Shown piece by piece: positions 1-5,008 of a DNA stretch of 11,819 nucleotides. This stretch comes from Lachnospiraceae bacterium. GTDB taxonomy: Bacteria > Bacillota > Clostridia > Lachnospirales > Lachnospiraceae. Every line of letters begins with the position of its first letter. The first letter of the stretch is position 1. The translations under genes were made by a program, and so were the position numbers. Under the pieces are notes generated by a model that was not told the DNA's origin, did not search any database, and saw only the letters and a program-made list of their open reading frames with translations. The DNA is taken from positions 1 to 11,819 of the forward strand of contig JAGDCK010000114.1 in assembly GCA_017958585.1 (NCBI GenBank), in the 5' to 3' direction.

Positions 1-38
1 ATTTTAATTTTATAAGAGCAGGGGATTGGGCTTGTTTT

Positions 39-97
39 TTGGCAAAGTGTTTACGTTGTAAGTTTTGTTTTAGCAAAAAAGTGATTTTGCCAATCAC
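39..97 (+). repeat. Overlapping small inverted repeats upstream of the rpn-like gene
   Basis: Two inverted repeats share bases here. TTGGCAAA (39-46) is an exact reverse complement of TTTGCCAA (86-93), with a 39-nt spacer. GTGATT (81-86) pairs with AATCAC (92-97) around a 5-nt loop. Because they share positions 86 and 92-93, the two foldings exclude each other. They could be a regulator binding site or alternative 5' leader folds, but in AT-rich DNA part of this could be chance. I see no convincing promoter for the following gene in 1-132. TATAAG at 11-16 might be a -10 box, but its -35 would lie outside the window. Confidence 0.35.
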
Positions 98-102
98 ACA
101 TA

Positions 103-132
103 AATTTTCTCCTGCACCGGAAGGAGAAAATT
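103..132 (+). promoter_or_regulatory. Hairpin masking the rpn-like ribosome binding site
   Basis: AATTTTCTCCT (103-113) and AGGAGAAAATT (122-132) are perfect 11-bp reverse complements separated by an 8-nt loop. The right arm contains the Shine-Dalgarno sequence AGGAG (122-126) and ends directly against the ATG at 133. If this stem forms in the mRNA, the binding site for ribosomes on the downstream gene is completely paired. The pairing is seen directly. Control of translation, for example by temperature, a ligand or a protein, is inference. Confidence 0.6.
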
Positions 133-1011
133 ATGAAAGAAAGAAAAAATTTTAGCAGCTCGGATAAGGCACGCAGAATGAATCCCATCGACGATGAGTT
201 CTTTCGGAAAATGGCTGAAGATGCCGGATTCTGTGAGGAAATCATCACAGTGGTATTAAAGAATTCGGGAATCAAAGTACAAAGAGTAATCCCACAGAAA
301 GAGATCAAAAACCTGCAGGGCAGGACTGTTGTGCTTGATGCACTATGTATTCTGGAAAACGGAGATTTTTGTCAGGTTGAAGTGCAGAAGGCAAATGATG
401 ATGATCATCTGAGGCGGGTAAGATATGATATTGCCTGCATTACGGCAAATATAACGGAACCGGGTTCGTTGTTTGAAAATGTTCCGAATGTTATCACGAT
501 TTTTATTTCAAAAAGTGATATATTTGAAAGAGGACTCACGGTTTATCACGTGGATAGTGTCATCAGAGAGACAGGAGATATAATTGATGACGGAGTGAAT
601 AGGATATTCGTAAATGCCACTGTGAAGGACGGATCCGACGTGGCGGAGATGATGGATATTTTCACAGTCAATGACAAATATAACTTTGAGAAGTTTCCTC
701 GGATTTCCGCGAGGAAATATCATTTCAAGAATGAAATGGAGGGAAAAGCAGAGATGAGTGAGATAGGCGAAGAAATCCGTGCTATGGGCCGCGAAGAAGG
801 ACGCAAGGAAGGCGCAGATCTACTTATAATAAACCAGGCTCTTGTTAAATACACCAAAGGTCAGGATTATCTTGAAATCGCAGATGATCTTGTTCAGGAC
901 TCGGAGAAGATCAAAAAGATCTGTGATGCGATCGACGATATGAAAAAGAGCGGAGTGGAACCTGACGCAGAGGGAATCTATGGCATTTTGCGCGATGCTA
1001 TTAACGATTAA
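133..1011 (+). CDS. Rpn-like PD-(D/E)XK nuclease/putative transposase family protein
   Basis: This 292-residue protein resembles the Rpn (recombination-promoting nuclease)/PDDEXK_2 family, whose E. coli members are DNA endonucleases linked to RecA-independent recombination. The N-terminal half has the expected nuclease core: acidic residues near E35-E36, D69 in a VVLDAL strand, then E83-V-Q85 in QVEVQK, the E-x-Q form of the usual E-x-K motif. An R-x-R-Y-D segment follows at about 95-99. The C-terminal part, from about residue 205, is charged and helical and carries the spaced glycines (GREEGRKEG, 219-227) typical of these proteins. ATG at 133 has a strong AGGAG site, but that site lies inside a hairpin. 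The gene sits 29 bp before the ThuA-like gene with no terminator between, so they may be co-transcribed. The family assignment is confident. Activity, and whether it acts as a transposase or a defence nuclease, is not shown by the sequence. Confidence 0.8.
   Translation: MKERKNFSSSDKARRMNPIDDEFFRKMAEDAGFCEEIITVVLKNSGIKVQRVIPQKEIKNLQGRTVVLDALCILENGDFCQVEVQKANDDDHLRRVRYDIACITANITEPGSLFENVPNVITIFISKSDIFERGLTVYHVDSVIRETGDIIDDGVNRIFVNATVKDGSDVAEMMDIFTVNDKYNFEKFPRISARKYHFKNEMEGKAEMSEIGEEIRAMGREEGRKEGADLLIINQALVKYTKGQDYLEIADDLVQDSEKIKKICDAIDDMKKSGVEPDAEGIYGILRDAIND
754..1011 (+). CDS. Candidate nested C-terminal product of the Rpn-like gene
   Basis: Inside the Rpn-like gene, GGAGGG at 738-743 lies 10 nt before an in-frame ATG at 754, which is Met208 of the full protein. 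Initiation there would give an 85-residue protein matching the C-terminal domain without the nuclease core. From memory, E. coli rpn genes have been reported to make a short C-terminal form from an internal start that counteracts the full-length nuclease, so the arrangement is biologically plausible. What is seen is only a good Shine-Dalgarno/ATG pair at the domain boundary. The same bases also encode an ordinary Met-Glu-Gly stretch, so coincidence remains possible. Confidence 0.35.
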   Translation: MSEIGEEIRAMGREEGRKEGADLLIINQALVKYTKGQDYLEIADDLVQDSEKIKKICDAIDDMKKSGVEPDAEGIYGILRDAIND

Positions 1012-1040
1012 AGAAACCTGGGAAGGAGAGGATAAGGGTT

Positions 1041-1697
1041 TTGAAAAAAGTACTGGTATTATGTGATGATATATGGCACCCGGTAGAGGTGATCGAAAAG
1101 GGTTTGGAGCCTTTGCAGGACAAGGTTTATCATTTTGATTTTATAAAGGATGCAAAGGATATTCTGACACCGGAGATGCTCTGTGAATATGATCTGGTGA
1201 TGAATTGTAAATGCAACAATATTACAAACGGTAATTCGGCTGAATGGTTTGAGGACGGAGTCACTGAGGTGGGGCCGGCAGAATTTACAGAGTTTGTTAA
1301 AAATGGCGGAAGACTGTTATCAGTTCATGCCGGGAATACGTATCATGAAAAAAATGCTCCAAAATATGCAGAACTTATCGGAAACAGCTTCGTGGGTCAT
1401 CCGCCCAGATGCACCGTGAATGTAAAGACAGTCGGAGATCACAAGATACTGGACGGAGTGAGTGATTTTGTGATCAGGGATGAGCATTACAATATAGTCC
1501 TTACTGCAAAGGACGCGGAGGTATTTTTGGAGTCCGAGTCAGAGAGTGGCGGAAAGCAGGTGGCAGGATATACCAGAAAATACGGGAAAGGCAGGATCTG
1601 TGTCCTTACTCCGGGGCATATTTTGTCCGTGTGGAGGAATCCTCAGTTTCAGAGGTTATTGATTAACAGCGTTGAGTGGTGCACGGAGGAAGATTAG
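1041..1697 (+). CDS. ThuA-like domain protein (class I amidotransferase-like fold)
   Basis: This 218-residue protein has the features of the ThuA (trehalose utilisation) family, a glutamine-amidotransferase-like fold of uncertain biochemistry found in sugar-metabolism clusters. Visible are the N-terminal strand KKVLVLCDD, a GGRLLSVHAG segment near residues 89-98, FVGHPP, HKILDGVSDF and a DEHYN motif near the middle. A strand close to VLTPGH lies near the C terminus. The length is about normal for single-domain members. Translation probably starts at the TTG at 1041, because AGGAGAGG (1024-1031) sits 9 nt upstream and the strand begins at once. The two SDR genes follow with minimal spacing, which suggests a small redox or sugar-modification operon. 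The substrate is not deducible, and a link to trehalose is not supported by any neighbour here. Confidence 0.75.
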   Translation: MKKVLVLCDDIWHPVEVIEKGLEPLQDKVYHFDFIKDAKDILTPEMLCEYDLVMNCKCNNITNGNSAEWFEDGVTEVGPAEFTEFVKNGGRLLSVHAGNTYHEKNAPKYAELIGNSFVGHPPRCTVNVKTVGDHKILDGVSDFVIRDEHYNIVLTAKDAEVFLESESESGGKQVAGYTRKYGKGRICVLTPGHILSVWRNPQFQRLLINSVEWCTEED

Positions 1698-1701
1698 ACC
1701 T

Positions 1702-2403
1702 ATGGGAAATGAGCAAAAGACAGTTTTTATAACGGGGGCGGACAGAGGAATCGGACTTGCCCTGTGCAGAGAGTTTTTGCAGCATGGATGGCACGTTATT
1801 GGGGGCAGATATATGACTTCCTGGACAGAACTTGACAGCTTAAAGCAGGAATATGATTCTTTTCAAACGGTTGATCTGGACGTATCGAATACGGAAAGTG
1901 TCAAAAAAGCAGCTGAGAAAGTAAAAACTCTGGCTCCCCATATAGACATGCTGGTACATGTGGCAGGGATCATAAAACGCGATGACAGCAAAGGCCCTGT
2001 AGCCATGATGCTGGCGGTTAACACCGTTGGACCCATCAGGGTCGTAAAAGAATTTTTGCCTCTGATGCAGGAAGGTGATAAGCGTTTATGTTTCTTTTCA
2101 TCTGAGGCCGGAAGCATCAGTCTTGCTCACAGGAAAAACGAGTATGGCTATGGAGTTTCTAAGGCTTCCCTTAATATGGGTGTTAAGTTGATGTTTAATG
2201 ATCTTAGAAAAGATGGTTTCACCTTCAGGCTCTATCACCCGGGATGGGTCAATTCTTTTATGGAGACCGAAAAAAAGAGTACAATTGCGCCATATGAACC
2301 GGAGGATACCGTAAAGACGGCATACAGAGCATTTACTACGGACAGAAGCTGCGAGGACGTGCTGGTGATGACTGATATTAACGATCAGACATGGTCTTTT
2401 TAG
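1702..2403 (+). CDS. Short-chain dehydrogenase/reductase (SDR), catalytically complete
   Basis: This is a classical SDR oxidoreductase of 233 residues, an NAD(P)-dependent enzyme with a Rossmann fold. The cofactor motif TGxxxGxG is at residues 11-18, VDLDVSN gives the D-x-[VD] adenine-ring motif near 57-63, and the usual NNAG appears as HVAG (86-89). Asn107 and the catalytic Ser134, Tyr150 and Lys154 are all present, and PGW (180-182) follows. ATG at 1702 is chosen over the TTG at 1672 because GGAGGA (1685-1690) precedes it and the Rossmann strand then begins at residue 7, as usual. It starts 4 bp after the ThuA-like stop, and its RBS lies inside that gene, so translation is probably coupled. 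The substrate is unknown. The next gene is a degenerate relative. Confidence 0.85.
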   Translation: MGNEQKTVFITGADRGIGLALCREFLQHGWHVIGGRYMTSWTELDSLKQEYDSFQTVDLDVSNTESVKKAAEKVKTLAPHIDMLVHVAGIIKRDDSKGPVAMMLAVNTVGPIRVVKEFLPLMQEGDKRLCFFSSEAGSISLAHRKNEYGYGVSKASLNMGVKLMFNDLRKDGFTFRLYHPGWVNSFMETEKKSTIAPYEPEDTVKTAYRAFTTDRSCEDVLVMTDINDQTWSF

Positions 2404-2414
2404 GGAGGTTTTAA

Positions 2415-2984
2415 ATGAGTTACAGAGTATATATGAATACACTTGATAATCCCACGGCCCGTGACGTTTACGAGGATTTGAAAAAAAGCGGACATGAGGT
2501 TATAACGGATTTAGACAGGGATGATATTGATGTTGACATGCTCATTTTGAGCATTCCGCATAAGGATAAAGACATTTTCACCTTAAGGGAGATGGATACA
2601 GACAAGTTGCAGGAAGAACTTACAGGATATGTAAATGATATTCTTTCAACTGCCCTTACTGTGATCCCGCATATGGAAAAGAGTTCTTTAAAAAGAGTGG
2701 TGTTTTTGACAGATCCTTCCGGAAGCATCAGAGAGAGCACAGAGGCTGACGATTATGCGTATCACATGGCTCAGGCTGCTGCAGGAATGATCATGAAGGT
2801 CCTGCACAATTCCTACAGAGAAAGTGGTTTTACTTTCAGAGTTTATGCTGACTGCGGTGGCGGGATCGGTGCATGTGAGTATATTCTCACCGAACAAAGT
2901 TATATTCCTGAGGATGCCCCAATCCATTCGGATGAAAACAGGATCGTCATGAGGGATGGTTTCTTGCGAGAGTTATCCTGGTAG
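2415..2984 (+). CDS. Degenerate SDR-family protein, probable pseudoenzyme
   Basis: This 189-residue protein aligns with the preceding SDR along its length but has lost the key residues. In the best-matching stretch, RLCFFSSEAGSIS of the upstream enzyme aligns with RVVFLTDPSGSIR here, and EYGYGVSKASLNMG with DYAYHMAQAAAGMI, followed by GFTFR in both. Catalytic Ser becomes Asp100 and catalytic Lys becomes Gln120, while Tyr116 is kept. The N-terminal TGxxxGxG cofactor motif is replaced by a sequence without its glycines. It is also about 44 residues shorter. The reading frame is intact and has a strong GGGAGG site 11 bp after the upstream stop, so the gene appears maintained rather than decayed. 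I infer a non-catalytic partner or regulator of the neighbouring SDR. A changed activity is possible. Its last 12 bp overlap the convergent DUF975 gene. Confidence 0.7.
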   Translation: MSYRVYMNTLDNPTARDVYEDLKKSGHEVITDLDRDDIDVDMLILSIPHKDKDIFTLREMDTDKLQEELTGYVNDILSTALTVIPHMEKSSLKRVVFLTDPSGSIRESTEADDYAYHMAQAAAGMIMKVLHNSYRESGFTFRVYADCGGGIGACEYILTEQSYIPEDAPIHSDENRIVMRDGFLRELSW

Positions 2985-3758
2985 TTCGGATTCGGACTCA
3001 GATTCTTTTCCGGGATTCATAAGATCCAGGAAAAACATTGCTCGTGTGGCATTCATGTAGGGTATCAGCCAGAAAACTGCTATACCAAAGCTTAGAAATG
3101 CAAGGATCCACATGGGAATGAAACTTATGAGCATTTTCAGGTATCTGAAGTAGTGTCCTTTCATCTTTTCGATGGAGAGTAAGAGCACTTCCTTTGCATC
3201 TTTGTTTGGAAAATCCAGGAGTAAAAAATGAGCCTGTGTAAGGGGTATCGTAAGCAGCGTGTAAGCGATGCTTCCTCCTGAAAGCAGGAGAATATATCTG
3301 ATCGAAACTTCCGAGCTTAAGAAATTGGGATGAACGTTCGCATATATGTAATACGGAAGCATGCACACCCAGTTGATACATGTGAAAATAAGGGAGATCC
3401 TGATGTTTTTCGGAACCTGCCATTTAAATCCAAAGAAGAGATCCGACGTGGAAAAGCGCTTGCCGCAGGCAATCTGTAAAAATATAAGGGAGATTCCGAG
3501 CCTGAACATGGCATTTATGAAGCTTATGAAAAAATCCACTCCATAGCTGAATACGTTTCCAACGGTATTTACCACATCCTCTGACAGTCTAAGAGAAGAG
3601 AGGATCATGCCGATGGCATAATTTACAATTAAAAAAGGGAACTGTATCACCCAAATGGATATGGTGACGACGAGCATCGCCAATATCACGGTTCCATAGT
3701 TCCCTGTCATCTTTATCTTTGCATTATTCTTTAATTCTGAGTTGGTCTTATATTGCAT
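2973..3758 (-). CDS. DUF975 family integral membrane protein
   Basis: This 261-residue protein matches the DUF975 family, multi-pass membrane proteins common in Clostridia with no established function. It opens with the typical soluble lead NSELKNNAKIKMTGNYG and then has about five hydrophobic segments, near residues 21-50, 71-100, 118-140, 154-182 and 210-238. The stretch PYMNATRAMFFLDL after the last segment is characteristic, and the tail is acidic (KESESESEL). Its start lies inside the last codons of the upstream SprA-related gene (11-bp overlap), and the nearest AGGAA is rather far upstream, so translational coupling is likely. The 3' end overlaps the convergent degenerate SDR gene by 12 bp, and no terminator separates them. 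Confidence 0.8.
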   Translation of the reverse strand: MQYKTNSELKNNAKIKMTGNYGTVILAMLVVTISIWVIQFPFLIVNYAIGMILSSLRLSEDVVNTVGNVFSYGVDFFISFINAMFRLGISLIFLQIACGKRFSTSDLFFGFKWQVPKNIRISLIFTCINWVCMLPYYIYANVHPNFLSSEVSIRYILLLSGGSIAYTLLTIPLTQAHFLLLDFPNKDAKEVLLLSIEKMKGHYFRYLKMLISFIPMWILAFLSFGIAVFWLIPYMNATRAMFFLDLMNPGKESESESELPG

Positions 3759-4323
3759 AGTCTAAATTCATTCCTGTAAGTCTTGCCCCGTCAGCTGATT
3801 TTCTGTTTTGCTGATAGGGATTTGATTCATTTGTATATTTTATTCTGGTGTATGTGGTTCCGCCCGATACATAATTTCTGCCGCACTCAGGGCATACTGC
3901 CGTATGGATAGCAACTGAAGCCTGAAGGACTTTGCCGTTATTTTTGGAAGCATCCTTGTATGCGTTTGCCACATGTTCCTGCTCGTGAGCTCTGACCTTT
4001 GCGGGTGCGGACTCAGGGGAAATATGGGCGGCTGATTTGAATGATACCATTTCGTCAGATCCGTCCTTGTATTTTCTGTTTTCACAGGTTTCACATTTCT
4101 CCACGCCGGCGCGGATCTTGGCACGCTTTTCAATGGGGGATTCCTCAAGTGCTTTGTCCTTTGGTGTCTCGATCAAAGGGTTACCGTACATGTCGGTCTT
4201 TCCGGGCACATATCCGTTTGCCGCGGCAGCCTTTGACGCACTTTCAGATCCGGTTGCATATGAAAATCCGCTGTAATTCATGTAGGGATTGATCCCATAT
4301 CCGATTGAACCGATACCTGTCAT
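3748..4323 (-). CDS. SprA-related putative zinc metalloprotease
   Basis: This 191-residue protein contains RAHEQEH, an HExxH zinc-protease motif at residues 113-117, in the context (AKVRAHEQEHVANA) seen in SprA-related putative metalloproteases. Two cysteine pairs flank it: C77-x-x-C80 in KCETCENRKYKDGSD and C144-x-x-C147 in CPECGRNYVSGGTTY. They could form a structural zinc site or disulfides. The first 40 residues are rich in Gly, Ser, Ala and Tyr. I see no signal peptide, so secretion, if any, would be unconventional or the enzyme is intracellular. It starts at ATG (complement of 4321-4323) with a GAGGAG site, 14 bp after the DUF4190-like gene, and overlaps the DUF975 gene. Family membership rests on motif recognition. 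Protease activity and substrate are unproven. Confidence 0.65.
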   Translation of the reverse strand: MTGIGSIGYGINPYMNYSGFSYATGSESASKAAAANGYVPGKTDMYGNPLIETPKDKALEESPIEKRAKIRAGVEKCETCENRKYKDGSDEMVSFKSAAHISPESAPAKVRAHEQEHVANAYKDASKNNGKVLQASVAIHTAVCPECGRNYVSGGTTYTRIKYTNESNPYQQNRKSADGARLTGMNLDYAI

Positions 4324-4337
4324 AGGCGACTCCTCAA

Positions 4338-4748
4338 CTATTCGGTAAGGCTTCCTCCGAAATCATAAATTTCAGGGGGCTCTTCTCCGTAAATATATTG
4401 ATAGGTGTAATTAAACTGTTCTCTAAATTCAGGGTCCTGCATAAGTGCCGGGAGGGAGAGGGTGACTCTCACTGTAACCACCAGCCCCACGATAAGTGCC
4501 ACACCGGAGATCCATCTGCCGATGAAGGTTCGCAGGGGTACTTTTACTCCGTCTCTCACGGAGAGTGCACCGAAAAACAGTCCCAGACTTCCGAATATCA
4601 CTCCCAAAACGCCGGTGGTGGAAAAAAGTATTCCCAATATGCCGAATATAAAGCATGCCCTGGCGAAGGGGTTGACCATTATCACAAATACGTGGCTTCC
4701 CTCGGGCAGTCCCTCGGGAAAGACACTGTTATTGTCATTAAAATCCAT
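4338..4748 (-). CDS. Small DUF4190-like membrane protein
   Basis: This 136-residue protein has a hydrophilic N-terminal region of about 25 residues, then NPFARACFIFGILGILFSTTGVLGVIFG, a glycine-rich hydrophobic stretch like those of DUF4190 small membrane proteins. A second hydrophobic block follows near residues 82-102 (WISGVALIVGLVV). The C-terminal 30 or so residues are acidic and probably soluble. It is the first gene of the three-gene minus-strand operon and has a reasonable promoter about 75-100 bp upstream. Its function is unknown. The tight spacing suggests it works with the putative protease and the DUF975 protein at the membrane, which is inference from context only. Confidence 0.65.
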   Translation of the reverse strand: MDFNDNNSVFPEGLPEGSHVFVIMVNPFARACFIFGILGILFSTTGVLGVIFGSLGLFFGALSVRDGVKVPLRTFIGRWISGVALIVGLVVTVRVTLSLPALMQDPEFREQFNYTYQYIYGEEPPEIYDFGGSLTE

Positions 4749-4819
4749 AGTGCCTGACCTTTACGTAATTAAAAATAAATGACATTTATAAAAGCATATA
4801 GAAAGCCATTCTTAATGTT

Positions 4820-4848
4820 ATAGTACCATAATTTTCGTAAAAAAACAA
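4820..4848 (-). promoter_or_regulatory. Likely sigma-A promoter of the minus-strand three-gene operon
   Basis: Read on the minus strand, TTGTTT (4848-4843) and TACTAT (4825-4820) are separated by exactly 17 bp in AT-rich DNA, about 75 bp before the start of the DUF4190-like gene. The -10 matches TATAAT at four of six bases and the -35 matches TTGACA at three. Other AT-rich -10-like strings lie nearby, so this is the best candidate rather than a certain one. Confidence 0.45.
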
Positions 4849-4926
4849 ATCTGAAAGTATAAATTTTCTGTAAATTTAAAGTGGGACAGGTATTATCAAG
4901 CAAACCTTTCAAAACTTCTTACAGCC

Positions 4927-4955
4927 TTGAAAACAGTCATGTTTTTTCGTATAAT
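4927..4955 (+). promoter_or_regulatory. Sigma-A-type promoter of tex
   Basis: TTGAAA (4927-4932) and a perfect TATAAT (4950-4955) are 17 bp apart. Transcription would begin near 4962, about 47 nt before the tex ATG. Together with the divergent promoter at 4820-4848, this accounts for the intergenic region 4749-5008, in which I see nothing else. Confidence 0.8.
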
Positions 4956-5008
4956 CGTAGATGTGCAAAGGCTTTTACTGCACATAAATTGGAACAGGAG
5001 ATTTTTTG

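Noticed and set aside
1..80. Promoter for the rpn-like gene (TTGTTT or TTGGCA as -35)
   Set aside because: No -10 of reasonable quality lies 16-18 bp downstream of either. TATAAG at 11-16 would need a -35 outside the window, so no promoter was annotated.
103..132. Intrinsic terminator of an upstream gene
   Set aside because: The stem is not followed by a T run, since it runs straight into the ATG and AAAGAAAG. It fits an RBS-masking hairpin better.
1672..1701. Earlier TTG start for the intact SDR
   Set aside because: It overlaps the ThuA-like gene by 26 bp and lacks an RBS at good spacing. ATG at 1702 follows GGAGGA and places the Rossmann strand correctly.
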